Position numbers and translations under genes: made by a program | Assembly: GCA_017882445.1 (NCBI GenBank) | Contig: JADGPK010000012.1 | Location: 1 to 62,520, forward strand | DNA: 62,520 bases | Reading direction: 5' to 3' | Origin: Solirubrobacteraceae bacterium | Lineage (GTDB): Bacteria > Actinomycetota > Thermoleophilia > Solirubrobacterales > Solirubrobacteraceae | The notes under the pieces: generated by a model | Told to the model about the DNA's origin: nothing | Databases searched by the model: none | What the model saw: the letters and a program-made list of their open reading frames with translations, nothing else | In this document: piece by piece, positions 31,301-38,747 of the stretch | Layout of the letters: each line of letters starts with the position of its first letter | How positions within the stretch are numbered: the first letter of the stretch is position 1

Positions 31301-32664
31301 GTGCCCAGCCCGCCGGGGTTGGTCAGGGTGATGTTGGCTCCCACGAGGTCGTCGGCGGTGAGCGTGTTCGTGCGCGCCTTGTCCACGAGCGCGTCATATG
31401 CATCCAGGAATCCTCCGAACGGCATGCGCCCGGCGTCCGCGATCACGGGGACCATCAGCGTGCGGGAGCCGTCCTTCTTCTCCACGTCGACCGCCAGCCC
31501 CAGGTTCACCTGTCCGTCGAGCACTCGGTGCGGCTTGCCGTCGACCTCGGCGTAGTGATTGCCCATCACCGGCATGTCCTCGGCCGCGCGGGCGATCGCG
31601 TAGGCGATCAGGTGGGTGAAGGAGACCTTGCGAGCGCCCGCCTTCAGCTCGCGGCGGCGTGCGTCGAGCACGGTGACGGTGAGGGTGCGGAAGCTCGTCG
31701 CTGTGGGGATCGAGCGCGACTGCTCCATGTAGCGCGCGAGCGCCGCGGCACCACCCTTCATCGGTTGCGCGACCGGCTCGGCCCTCACGGGCGCGACGGT
31801 CGCGACCGGGGAGCCGTTGCTGCGCGCGCCGTTGCCGGCGGCGGAGAGCACGTCGGACTTCGTTATCCGTCCAGCCGGGCCGCTGCCCGCCAGCCCGGCG
31901 AGATCGACGCCCTCGGCGGCAGCCGCGCGTGCGGCGACCGGGGAGACCTTGACGTTCTCGGGCGCCGCGCCGGCGGGGGCGGCGTCACGCGGCGCGCTTG
32001 CGGGTGTCGCCGCGCCGTCGCCGGCGCCTACTGAGATACGCGCGATCACCTGTCCGACGGTCACCGTGTCGCCCTCTCCGACGAGGAGCTCGACCACGGT
32101 GCCGCTGGCTGGGGCCGGCAGCTCGACGTCGACCTTGTCGGTGGAGATCTCGACGATCGTCTCGTCGCGCTTGATCTGCTCGCCGACCTTGGCGTGCCAT
32201 TCGAGGATCGTCCCCTCGGTCACCGACTCGCCCGCGGCCGGGGTGACCACGTCGACGATCTCCACCTCGGCGGGAGTCTGCGGCTCGCTCGCCGCGGCGG
32301 CTGCCACCGCGCTGCCGGCTCCGTTGCCGCCGTCCGTCGGCTGTTCAGGAAGCGGCTCGGCCTTGCCGTCGCCGCTGGCCGCCGCGCCGCCGCTCGCAGC
32401 CTCGCCCACCGCGATGCGCGCGATCACCTGTCCGACGGTCACCGTGTCGCCCTCCTCGACGAGGATCTCGCTCACGGTTCCGCTCGCCGGCGAGGGCAGC
32501 TCGACGTCGACCTTGTCGGTCGAGATCTCGACGATGGTGTCGTCGACCTTGATGAAGTCGCCGACCTTGACATGCCATTCGAGGATTGTTCCCTCGGTTA
32601 CCGACTCGCCCGCAGCTGGTGTGACTACGTCGATCATCTGCTGAGCCGTGGTGCCCGCTGCCAT
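28306..32664 (-). CDS. kgd: Fused 2-oxoglutarate dehydrogenase E2-E1 (Kgd/OdhA type) with two lipoyl domains
   Basis: A 1452-residue single chain. Two near-identical lipoyl domains come first (lysines K51 and K177, each in EISTDKVDVELP), then an E3-binding domain (about 238-275, SPVAARAAAAEG to GRITKSDVL), an acyltransferase core (about 300-540, with MTSTYDHRIIQGAES) and the thiamine-diphosphate E1 (about 580-1452, ending NMGARAHMFPRLMQ to YPRKTPGER). Mycobacterial and corynebacterial relatives have the E2-E1 fusion but no lipoyl or E3-binding domain. This chain therefore seems to hold all of E1 and E2, needing only lipoamide dehydrogenase. TAGAGT lies nine bases before the ATG. Confidence 0.93.
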   Translation of the reverse strand: MAAGTTAQQMIDVVTPAAGESVTEGTILEWHVKVGDFIKVDDTIVEISTDKVDVELPSPASGTVSEILVEEGDTVTVGQVIARIAVGEAASGGAAASGDGKAEPLPEQPTDGGNGAGSAVAAAAASEPQTPAEVEIVDVVTPAAGESVTEGTILEWHAKVGEQIKRDETIVEISTDKVDVELPAPASGTVVELLVGEGDTVTVGQVIARISVGAGDGAATPASAPRDAAPAGAAPENVKVSPVAARAAAAEGVDLAGLAGSGPAGRITKSDVLSAAGNGARSNGSPVATVAPVRAEPVAQPMKGGAAALARYMEQSRSIPTATSFRTLTVTVLDARRRELKAGARKVSFTHLIAYAIARAAEDMPVMGNHYAEVDGKPHRVLDGQVNLGLAVDVEKKDGSRTLMVPVIADAGRMPFGGFLDAYDALVDKARTNTLTADDLVGANITLTNPGGLGTIASVPRLMTGQGTIVATGSISYPVGLGNIGEMIGAEKVMTMTSTYDHRIIQGAESGRFLARIEEYLQGEHGFYDSVFAALGMEPGPAPPLPAPAAAAAASATTVDGGGVYVGGEEMLQAVQAASTFVSRVRSHGHLAARLDPLGSEPEGDPGLDPEALGLKPEIQARIPAKIFQMYVPGATLADALPHLRETYCGTIAYEIEHIASHRQRVWLREHIESGAFRHDLTSDERRTLLKRLVEVDALERFMHKAYLGQHQFSIEGLDMAVPMLDELIQLSAAHGGQEVVVGMAHRGRLNVLAHNLGRSYDTIFAEFEGASTLEAVTTIPQGGTGDVKYHHGTQGSYQLPDGGTIRVNLESNPSHLEYVSPVVEGATRAAQTSRKGPHAHQDTDAAVPIVIHGDASFPAQGVVSETFNLQGLDGYKVGGTVHLITNNQVGFTTDPDDARSTRWASDLAKGFDVPIIHVNADDVAACISAVRLAFAFRKEFGHDVLIDLIGYRRFGHNESDEPAYTQPEMYAKIKSKKRVTELWSDRLVAEGVVSPEEVERQAQEVWDNLTLLHQRLKAKIASAAERGEEHSTGEYLLDRTASPDVETAVPAARLRELGAHLLRVPDGFTVHPKLVKQLERRREALSDGEGSVTGIDWAHAEALAFASLLTEGTPLRLTGQDTERGTFSQRHMVLHDAKTGRTVCPIQSLPDALAPLELHNSPLSELACMGFEYGYSQEAPETLVLWEAQFGDFVNSAQVIVDQFIVSGLAKWGQTSRLTLLLPHGYEGSGPEHSSARLERFLRAAAEGNIRVASPTTPAQYFHLLRRQARVVKQRPLVVMTPKSLLRLPQAASSIADMAENTSFHPVLAEPGVLDDQVTRLVLCTGKIYYDLVGHPDRKAHVGLAVARVELLYPFPEGQILELMARYPNLREVLWVQEEPRNMGARAHMFPRLMQIMPAEMHFGYVGRPERASPGEGYPAAHIDEQTRIVTTAIDLRQPISQYPRKTPGER

Positions 32665-32762
32665 TGACTGCCCACTCTAGCGCGGTCGGCCGGTGGACTG
32701 TCCCCCGGCGGTGAGCGTTTTCACACGTAGGAGAGCCAAATTCTGATGCGCGCACACGACAA

Positions 32763-33098
32763 TCATCCGACTGGCGCCCGTCGAGCTGGAGAGCGCCGGT
32801 GCTCCTCGCGGACGAACTCATAGCTGCCGAAGAACGGCCCGATCCCTCCGAGCACGGCGACCGCGACGGCGAGCCTCAGCGCGACGACTCGCAGGCGCGC
32901 GGCGGTTATGCACGCCAGCGACATGGAGATCCAGAGCAGCCCGTGCGCGAGTCCGAGCGCGAACGTCACCGGCTCGGGTTTCCCGGCCGCGAACGCGCTC
33001 AGAAGCAACGCCAGATAGATACAGGAGTGGGCGAAGGACGTCCACTTCAGGCGCGTGAATGTCAGCGGTCCCGCGGCCGGGCGCAGCCGTGTGTTCAC
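32763..33098 (-). CDS. DUF3817-type small membrane protein
   Basis: A 111-residue protein with three hydrophobic segments (SCIYLALLLSAFAAG, FALGLAHGLLWISMSLACI, LRLAVAVAVLGGIGPFFGSY) in the DUF3817 layout, including the GLAHGLLW motif and the C-terminal GPFFGSYEFV. Function unknown. The GTG start overlaps the stop of the Nudix gene (GTGA), so the two are co-translated. Confidence 0.75.
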   Translation of the reverse strand: MNTRLRPAAGPLTFTRLKWTSFAHSCIYLALLLSAFAAGKPEPVTFALGLAHGLLWISMSLACITAARLRVVALRLAVAVAVLGGIGPFFGSYEFVREEHRRSPARRAPVG

Positions 33099-33766
33099 TC
33101 CGACAGCCAGCTTGCCATCCGGCGCAACGGCTCGCCGGCCTCGGGGGGCCACTCGGCGATCTCGCGCGGCCACCAGGCGTAGGCGCCATGCTCGTGATCC
33201 GGAGTGACCTGCTCCTCGGCGTCCTGGGCGAGCCAGGCCTGGCCGACGAACATCACGAGGTTTTGCGGGAGCTTCAGCAGCGCCTCGCCACGCACTCGCT
33301 CGGGCGTTACCGACCACTCCTCGCGCAGCTCGCGCAGGAGCGTGTCGGCGGGGCTCTCGCCGAGGTCGACCGCGCCGCCGGCGCCCAGCGCCCAGCGTCC
33401 TGCCCACGATGAGACCCATTGGGCGCGCAGGCCGGCCAGCCAGCGCCCGTCTGCGGAACGGGTCACACACAGCGCGGCGACGCTGTCAGACGCGTCGCCG
33501 TCGACCAGGCGCAGGGCCCAGCGCAGCGGCTGCAGCTCGATCGCGATCCCCCCGTCCTTGACGCGATAGTCGACCAGGCGCGCGGCCAGGCCATCGTGAC
33601 TGGGCGATCCCCGCTCCTGCAATTCCCTGATCGCCGCGTCCGCCGCCTCGGTGTGCGCCGACGGAGGCTGGAAGTGGTCCTCTCGCCAGTGCGCGCTGAT
33701 CTGCTCGAGCGACCACGGCCCACGGGCGAGGATCTCCGGTGTGAGGTTGGCCGGCTCTGCGGACAC
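33095..33766 (-). CDS. Nudix-fold hydrolase-like protein with altered Nudix box
   Basis: About 223 residues. The C-terminal half is a Nudix domain with GAVDLGESPADTLLRELREEW, matching GX5EX7REXXEE but with Trp where the final Gly should be; the metal-binding Glu residues are kept. The N-terminal half (LTPEILARGPWSLEQISAHW and following) is of unknown type. I choose GTG 33766 because the longer start at 33829 would sit on the -10 box of the divergent oxidase gene; this is uncertain. Substrate unknown. Confidence 0.72.
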   Translation of the reverse strand: MSAEPANLTPEILARGPWSLEQISAHWREDHFQPPSAHTEAADAAIRELQERGSPSHDGLAARLVDYRVKDGGIAIELQPLRWALRLVDGDASDSVAALCVTRSADGRWLAGLRAQWVSSWAGRWALGAGGAVDLGESPADTLLRELREEWSVTPERVRGEALLKLPQNLVMFVGQAWLAQDAEEQVTPDHEHGAYAWWPREIAEWPPEAGEPLRRMASWLSE

Positions 33767-33828
33767 CCGTTGAAGGCTAGTGGGTGTCGCCCCTGTGCCG
33801 GTGGCCGTTGCGAGAGCGCGGCTGGGCA

Positions 33829-33834
33829 TAGACT
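33829..33834 (+). promoter_or_regulatory. -10 box TAGACT of the FAD oxidase gene (leaderless)
   Basis: TAGACT ends seven bases before the GTG at 33842. Confidence 0.5.
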
Positions 33835-33841
33835 CGCGGCG

Positions 33842-35437
33842 GTGAGCATCCGTCGGCGCAAGCATTGGGGGTGGGGTTTCGAGGACCAGCAGCCGACGCC
33901 GACGCAGGTCCGTGGCTCGGTCGCGGCACTCGGCGCCCAACTGGGCATGGCGCTCACCGACGTCGAGGATCCGGTGGCGCTCGAGGCCGTCGAGCTGGCG
34001 CCGCCACGGATCTCCGCTCCGTCCTGGCTGTCTGACATCAGCGCATGCGACGTGCACGCGCGCGCCTCCCACGCGCTGGGCAAGTCCTATTCGGACGTCG
34101 TGCGGGGATTCCGCGGGCGCTTCGATCACCCCCCGGACTTCGTCGTCCGTCCGCGCGAGGAGAGCGACGTCGAGCGCGTGCTCGAGTGGTGTTCCGCCGA
34201 GCGCGTCGCTGCGATCCCGTTCGGCGGGGGCACCTCGGTCGTCGGCGGGGTCAGCCCGGATATCGGGCCTGACTACAACGGGGTCGTGTCGATCGACCTG
34301 GGCGCGCTGGACCGCGTCCTAGAGGTCGACGCGACCTCTCGTGCCGCGCGGATCCAGGCTGGGGCGCTCGGCCCGAGCCTCGAGTCCCAGCTCGGCGAGG
34401 ACGGGCTCACCCTCCGCCATTTTCCGCAGTCGTTTGAGTACTCCACGCTTGGTGGCTGGATCGCCACGCGGGCGGCCGGTCATTTCGCGACCGTGTGGAC
34501 GCACATCGAGGATCTGCTGGAGTCGGTGCGCGCGATCACTCCGGCAGGCGTGTGGGAGTCGCGTCGGCTGCCCGGATCGGGAGCCGGGGTGAGCCCCGAC
34601 CGGATGCTCGCGGGATCGGAGGGCATCCTGGGGTTGATCACCGAGGCGTGGGTGCGCGTACAGCCGCGCCCCTCTCACCGGGCCTCGACCGGTGTGCGCT
34701 TCGACAGCTTCAGCGCGGGCGTCGAGTGCGTGCGCGCGCTCTCCCAGTCGGGGCTGCACCCGTCCAACTGCCGCCTGCTCGACGCGGGCGAGGCGGGGTT
34801 GACGATGGCGGGCGACGGTTCGCAGGCTGTGCTGGTGCTCGGCTTCGAGTCGACCGACCATCCCGTGCAGGACGCGATGGCGCGCGCGCTCGTGATCTGC
34901 GCGGCTCACGGAGGCGCCGTCTCAGACGGCGGCGAAAAGCCCGGAGCGGACGCTGTGAGCTCGTGGCGGGGGGCGTTCCTGGGCGCACCGTATCTGCGCG
35001 ACGTGCTCGTCGCCGTCGGCGTGCTGGGCGACACGTTCGAGACAGCGATCACCTGGGAGCGCTTTCCGGCGTTTCACGAGCGCGTCATCGCGGCGACCGA
35101 GGAGGCCGTGCGCGAGGTGTGCGGCGGGGAGGGGAGGGTCTTCTGCCGCTTCACCCACGTCTACCCGGATGGCCCCGCGCCCTACTTCACCGTCCTCGCC
35201 CCAGCGCGCCGGGGCGAGGAGGTCGAGCAGTGGAGCCAGATCAAGCGCGCGGCCTCAGAGGCGATCATCGCGGGGGGCGGGACCATCACGCACCACCACG
35301 CGGTCGGGCGTGATCACCGGCCCTGGTATGACCGCCAGCGGCCCGAGCCCTTCGCGGCGGCCCTGCGCGGCGCCAAAGCCGCCGTCGATCCGGCGGGGAT
35401 AATGAATCCGGGCGTGCTGATCGATCGGCTGCCATGA
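33842..35437 (+). CDS. FAD-binding oxidase, GlcD/alkyl-DHAP synthase-like
   Basis: A 531-residue flavoprotein of the vanillyl-alcohol-oxidase fold. The FAD pyrophosphate loop is IPFGGGTSVVGGV; further flavin contacts are TLGGWIATRAAGH and AGSEGILGLITEAWVRV. The C-terminal part has TITHHHAVGRDH, typical of the alkyldihydroxyacetonephosphate synthase branch, and starts with IRRRKHWGWGFE as those proteins do. It could make ether lipids or oxidise a hydroxy acid. Its stop overlaps the next gene (ATGA). Confidence 0.87.
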   Translation: MSIRRRKHWGWGFEDQQPTPTQVRGSVAALGAQLGMALTDVEDPVALEAVELAPPRISAPSWLSDISACDVHARASHALGKSYSDVVRGFRGRFDHPPDFVVRPREESDVERVLEWCSAERVAAIPFGGGTSVVGGVSPDIGPDYNGVVSIDLGALDRVLEVDATSRAARIQAGALGPSLESQLGEDGLTLRHFPQSFEYSTLGGWIATRAAGHFATVWTHIEDLLESVRAITPAGVWESRRLPGSGAGVSPDRMLAGSEGILGLITEAWVRVQPRPSHRASTGVRFDSFSAGVECVRALSQSGLHPSNCRLLDAGEAGLTMAGDGSQAVLVLGFESTDHPVQDAMARALVICAAHGGAVSDGGEKPGADAVSSWRGAFLGAPYLRDVLVAVGVLGDTFETAITWERFPAFHERVIAATEEAVREVCGGEGRVFCRFTHVYPDGPAPYFTVLAPARRGEEVEQWSQIKRAASEAIIAGGGTITHHHAVGRDHRPWYDRQRPEPFAAALRGAKAAVDPAGIMNPGVLIDRLP

Positions 35438-36348
35438 GGGTTGCCGTGCTCGGCCCCGGAGGAGTGGGCGGGCTGCTCGCGGGCGCGCTCGAGCGAGCGG
35501 GGACCGAGGTGGTTCTCGTCGCGCGAACGTCCACCGCCGCCGTGATCTCAGAGCGCGGCCTGCGCGTGAAGAGCGTGATCTTCGGCGATTTCGTCGCCCA
35601 CCCGCGCGCGGTCGATCGGCTCGCGGAGCCCGTGGACGTCCTGATCGTGGCGACCAAGGCGGCGGGGCTCGAGCCGGCGCTCGAGCGGATCGCCACCCAG
35701 CCGACGCTGGTGCTGCCGCTGCTCAACGGGCTCGACCACATGGCGGTGCTGCGGGAACGCTTCCCTGCCGGGTCGGTGCTCGCCGGGACGATCCGCGTCG
35801 AGGCCGACCGACCCGAGCCCGGCTCGATCGTGCACACGAGCCCCTTCCTGCTCGTGGATATGGCCACCGGCGAGCAGGACATCGCGCCCGCGATGCAGCA
35901 GCTGGCCGCGCTGCTGACCCAAGCGGGCGTGCCGGTGCGGGTGCTCGATTCAGAGGCACGCGTGATGTGGTCGAAGCTCGTGCGACTCAACGCGCTCGCG
36001 TGCACGACCAGCGCCTACGACAAGCTCCTCGGCGAGATCCGCTCGACGCCCGCGCTGCGCGTCGATCTCCTCAGCGCGATCGAGGAGGCCTGTGCGGTTG
36101 CGAAGGCGGACGGTGCGCAGGACGTCGACGCGCCCACCGCCGTCGCCGAGCTGGACCGCGCGCACGACACGCTCGGCAGCTCGATGCAGCGGGACATCGC
36201 CGCCGGACGCACTCCGGAGCTCGACGCGATTCCGGGTGCGGTTCTCCGCGCGGCCGCGCGTCACGGCCTGCAGTGCCCCACGATCGAGCGGCTCGTGGCG
36301 ATGATCGAAGCGCGCATCGCCGGGGCGCCCACCGGCGCACCCGCCTGA
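35434..36348 (+). CDS. Ketopantoate reductase (ApbA/PanE) family dehydrogenase
   Basis: A 304-residue NAD(P)-dependent reductase. The N-terminal dinucleotide loop is VLGPGGVGGLLAG; the C-terminal helical domain has KLVRLNALACTTSAYD with the catalytic Lys and Asn positions and ends SSMQRDIAAGRTPELDAIPG, the standard PanE signature. PanE reduces 2-dehydropantoate for pantothenate synthesis; many paralogues act on other ketoacids. Coupling to a flavin oxidase rather than pan genes leaves the substrate open. Confidence 0.88.
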   Translation: MRVAVLGPGGVGGLLAGALERAGTEVVLVARTSTAAVISERGLRVKSVIFGDFVAHPRAVDRLAEPVDVLIVATKAAGLEPALERIATQPTLVLPLLNGLDHMAVLRERFPAGSVLAGTIRVEADRPEPGSIVHTSPFLLVDMATGEQDIAPAMQQLAALLTQAGVPVRVLDSEARVMWSKLVRLNALACTTSAYDKLLGEIRSTPALRVDLLSAIEEACAVAKADGAQDVDAPTAVAELDRAHDTLGSSMQRDIAAGRTPELDAIPGAVLRAAARHGLQCPTIERLVAMIEARIAGAPTGAPA

Positions 36349-36406
36349 GAGCCTCGGGTCGGCTCCGCTCGGCCTTCGGCTAGGCAGGAGCGCTCGCGGC
36401 GGGCTG

Positions 36407-36733
36407 CTAGTGCGCTTCGAAAGGCGATCGTCCGGGCGAGACCGCCGGAATCGAGCGGGTGGCGATCGCCTCGACGGCCTGCTCCTCGGCCTCGGTCAGC
36501 TCCTCGTCGTGCTCGCCGTCGCAGAGCACGCGGAAGTTGCCCGTCACGCCGCTGTCGGCGTGGATCGTGATGCCCGGCAGGATCTCCTCGCCCTCGTCGA
36601 AGCCGAGCCGCTCCATGTCGAAGTGCGCCAGCCCGATTCCGTGTGCCGTGTGGGTCGGGTTCTCGCGGTCGTGCGAGGCCACCGCCTGCGCGAAGCGCTC
36701 GAGGTTCTTGGCGATCTTGCCAGTGTCCGCCAT
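36407..36733 (-). CDS. Conserved-looking hypothetical protein (108 aa)
   Basis: A 108-residue acidic, soluble protein (GIGLAHFDMERLGFDEGEEILPGITIHADSG and then a Glu-rich helix). No membrane segment, no motif I recognise. Codon use matches the neighbours and the frame is strongly biased, so it is probably real. The start at 36733 gives MADTGKIAKNL; 36805 is a longer option without support. Confidence 0.55.
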   Translation of the reverse strand: MADTGKIAKNLERFAQAVASHDRENPTHTAHGIGLAHFDMERLGFDEGEEILPGITIHADSGVTGNFRVLCDGEHDEELTEAEEQAVEAIATRSIPAVSPGRSPFEAH

Positions 36734-36871
36734 CGCTTCAGGGGAGGGTAGCGCGCGCGTACACCCTGAGGTTCCGCAACTCATCAATCTCCAGTCTGTG
36801 CACAAGCCGTACCAGATCCGCCAGCTCCTGAGGCTGGTCGAGCGCTACGATCTCAGACTGGAAGACAGGCC

Positions 36872-36949
36872 ATGAGCGACTATCACATCAACGTCTTCTA
36901 CAGCGAGGAGGATGCGGCCTATGTGGCTGATATCCCGGACTTGGAGGGG
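36872..36949 (+). pseudogene. Truncated HicB-family antitoxin
   Basis: The ATG at 36872 opens 26 codons reading HINVFYSEEDAAYVADIPDL, the start of HicB-type antitoxins. At about 36949 the homology ends inside the 3' end of the convergent SnoaL gene. The 34 codons just before it (NLQSVHKPYQIRQLLRL and RYDLRLEDRP) end in an overlapping ATGA and may be the tail of its former partner, which also lacks a start. The module is dead. Confidence 0.6.
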
Positions 36950-37335
36950 ACGACCTCGGCGAACTTGATCGTGTCGATGAACTGCCGGAAGCGCGCGGCC
37001 TTGCCGTCGCGGATATCCCAGACGTGGACGACGGGGACGTCCAGCGCCTTTCCAGTCGCCTTGCCGGTGCCGGTATAGCGGACGACCGCGGCGACGGTTC
37101 CACCGGAGCCGATCAGCTCCTCGGGCGTGACCGCGAACCCCTCCACGTCCTCGGAGATCGGGCCAAAGACCTTCTGCGCCACGGCCTCACCACCGCGGTG
37201 CAAGCCCCCGTACGGCATGCCCTCGGCCTCATACCATTCGATGTCGTCAGCGAAGGCCCCGAGAACGGCGGGCACATCGCCTCGGCCGAACGCCCCGTAG
37301 ATACCCTTGACGAACTCGACGCTCTGCTCACTCAT
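36919..37335 (-). CDS. SnoaL/NTF2-like protein
   Basis: A 138-residue NTF2-fold protein (VKGIYGAFGRGDVPAVLGAFADDIEW at the start, VVHVWDIRDGKAARFRQF near the end). Members are ketosteroid-isomerase-like enzymes or binding proteins; no specific role can be given. Its last seven or so codons are written over the truncated hicB, so the natural C-terminus was probably replaced in the rearrangement. A Shine-Dalgarno (GGGGGAG) precedes the ATG. Confidence 0.85.
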   Translation of the reverse strand: MSEQSVEFVKGIYGAFGRGDVPAVLGAFADDIEWYEAEGMPYGGLHRGGEAVAQKVFGPISEDVEGFAVTPEELIGSGGTVAAVVRYTGTGKATGKALDVPVVHVWDIRDGKAARFRQFIDTIKFAEVVPSKSGISAT

Positions 37336-37426
37336 GGCTCCCCCTTGTTTGGAACACTTGGAGCCTGACCGTACTCGAACGTGAGGACTCGCGTCCAGGC
37401 CTAGCGCCGGGGGCGCGGCCTACGCC

Positions 37427-37804
37427 CTACGGTTTCTCAATTATCTCGATCCGATACCCATCCGGGTCCCTGACGAAGCACAGCCTCGAGCCGCCCTCGC
37501 GGACCGAGTACGGCGGCTTCTCCGGCTCGATGCCCTGCTCGAGCAGGCTGGCGAGCGTCGCGTCGAGGTCTCCGGCGGTGATCGCGATGTGGCCGTAGCC
37601 GGTGCCGATGTCGTAGGAGTCGACGCCGAGGTTGTAGGTCAGCTCCAGGCGCGGCATGTCGCCATCGCCGGGCTGGTTCATGAACACGTTGACGGCCTCG
37701 TCGCGGATGGGAATGCGCCCGATCTCCTGGAATCCGAGCGCCTCGTAGAAGGCGACCGAGCGATCGATGTCGGTGATTCGGTAGCACGTGTGGATCAGGG
37801 CCAC
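37427..37804 (-). CDS. VOC-family protein, glyoxalase I-like
   Basis: A 125-residue vicinal-oxygen-chelate protein. It begins with ALIHTCYRITDIDRSVAFYEAL and has metal-ligand candidates H5, E (RLELTYNLG), H (GYGHIAI) and E (YRIEIIEKP), as in lactoylglutathione lyases. It may detoxify methylglyoxal with a thiol other than glutathione, or act on another ring or epoxide. GTG start preceded by a leaderless-type promoter. Confidence 0.85.
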   Translation of the reverse strand: MALIHTCYRITDIDRSVAFYEALGFQEIGRIPIRDEAVNVFMNQPGDGDMPRLELTYNLGVDSYDIGTGYGHIAITAGDLDATLASLLEQGIEPEKPPYSVREGGSRLCFVRDPDGYRIEIIEKP

Positions 37805-37810
37805 GCCGGC

Positions 37811-37816
37811 AGTCTA
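37811..37816 (-). promoter_or_regulatory. -10 box TAGACT of the VOC gene (leaderless)
   Basis: On the minus strand TAGACT ends six bases before the GTG at 37804. Confidence 0.5.
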
Positions 37817-37849
37817 CGTCACGGGCGAAGGGCCTAGCATGAGAAGCTG

Positions 37850-38710
37850 ATGGGGGACTCCAAGAGCGTGAAGCTGACGCCCTGGCAGCGCATGGGAGCG
37901 AGGCAGATCCGCCGCAAGGCCGGCAGGCGGTCCGGCGAGCCATTGCGCCCGGAGGATTGGGAGGTCATGTGGAGGCTCCACGAACACGGGGTCGGTCGCA
38001 TGCTCAACCGGCTCATGTTCGCGCTGCCGCACGGGCCGCGCTGCGGTGTGTGCGGCGCGCCGTTCGCGGGGGCCGGGCGCCTGCTGACGAGCGCGCTCGG
38101 CTACCGGCCGTCGCGCAAGAACCCCACCGTGTGCGCGACCTGCGTCGAGCTGGCGCCGCCGGGGGGCATGAAGATGTCGACCGGCGTCCTCTTCGCCGAC
38201 CTGCGCGGGTTCACCGCACGCTTCGAGGGCGCCGATCCGGAAGAGGCCTCGATCGTCCTGCGTCGCTTCTATCGATGCGCCGAGGATGTCCTCTTCCCGA
38301 TTGCGATGATCGACAAGCTGATAGGCGACGAGGTGATGGCGTTGTACCTGCCCGCCCTGAAGCGTGACCTCGCCAGTGAGGAGGTTCCCGCGGTGATGCT
38401 CGGGCACGCCCGTGAGCTGCTGCGCGCGGTCGGCTACGGCTCCGCGGACGGGCCGTTCGTCGAGATGGGGATCGGCCTCGACTTCGGCGAGGCGTTCGTC
38501 GGCAATATCGGCCAGCGCGCGCTGTTCGACTTCACGGCGATCGGCGACGTGGTCAACACCGCATCGCGCCTGCAGGGCCAGGCGGCGGGTGGCGAGATCG
38601 TGCTCTCCGCTCGCGTCGCCGGCGGACTGCCGGAGGCTCCGGGCACGCCCGTCGAGCTGACGCTGAAGGGCAAGAGTGAGCCGGAGAGCGCCTACCGCGT
38701 GACGCTCTGA
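37850..38710 (+). CDS. Class III adenylate/guanylate cyclase with N-terminal zinc-ribbon-like domain
   Basis: A 286-residue soluble protein. Residues about 63-100 contain two CxxC pairs (CGVC, CATC) that probably bind zinc. The cyclase domain follows: first metal Asp in LFADLRGFTA, Lys and second Asp in MIDKLIGDEVMALY, and the transition-state Asn/Arg in GDVVNTASRLQ. All catalytic positions look intact, so it should make cAMP (the Lys suggests ATP rather than GTP). No membrane anchor. TAGCAT nine bases upstream may be its -10 box. Confidence 0.88.
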   Translation: MGDSKSVKLTPWQRMGARQIRRKAGRRSGEPLRPEDWEVMWRLHEHGVGRMLNRLMFALPHGPRCGVCGAPFAGAGRLLTSALGYRPSRKNPTVCATCVELAPPGGMKMSTGVLFADLRGFTARFEGADPEEASIVLRRFYRCAEDVLFPIAMIDKLIGDEVMALYLPALKRDLASEEVPAVMLGHARELLRAVGYGSADGPFVEMGIGLDFGEAFVGNIGQRALFDFTAIGDVVNTASRLQGQAAGGEIVLSARVAGGLPEAPGTPVELTLKGKSEPESAYRVTL

Positions 38711-38735
38711 GCCTGGGGACACCGCCGGCGATGCT

Positions 38736-38741
38736 TAGACT
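38736..38741 (+). promoter_or_regulatory. -10 box TAGACT of purD (leaderless)
   Basis: TAGACT ends six bases before the GTG at 38748. Confidence 0.5.
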
Positions 38742-38747
38742 GGCGAC

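Noticed and set aside
29185..32034. 949-codon plus-strand frame antisense to kgd
   Set aside because: Shadow of an unmistakable multi-domain enzyme; no start signals or domains.
28306..32664. kgd unit as two genes (sucB and sucA) accidentally joined
   Set aside because: The frame is continuous through E2 into E1, and the E2-E1 order with DHRIIQGAES is the known actinobacterial fusion.
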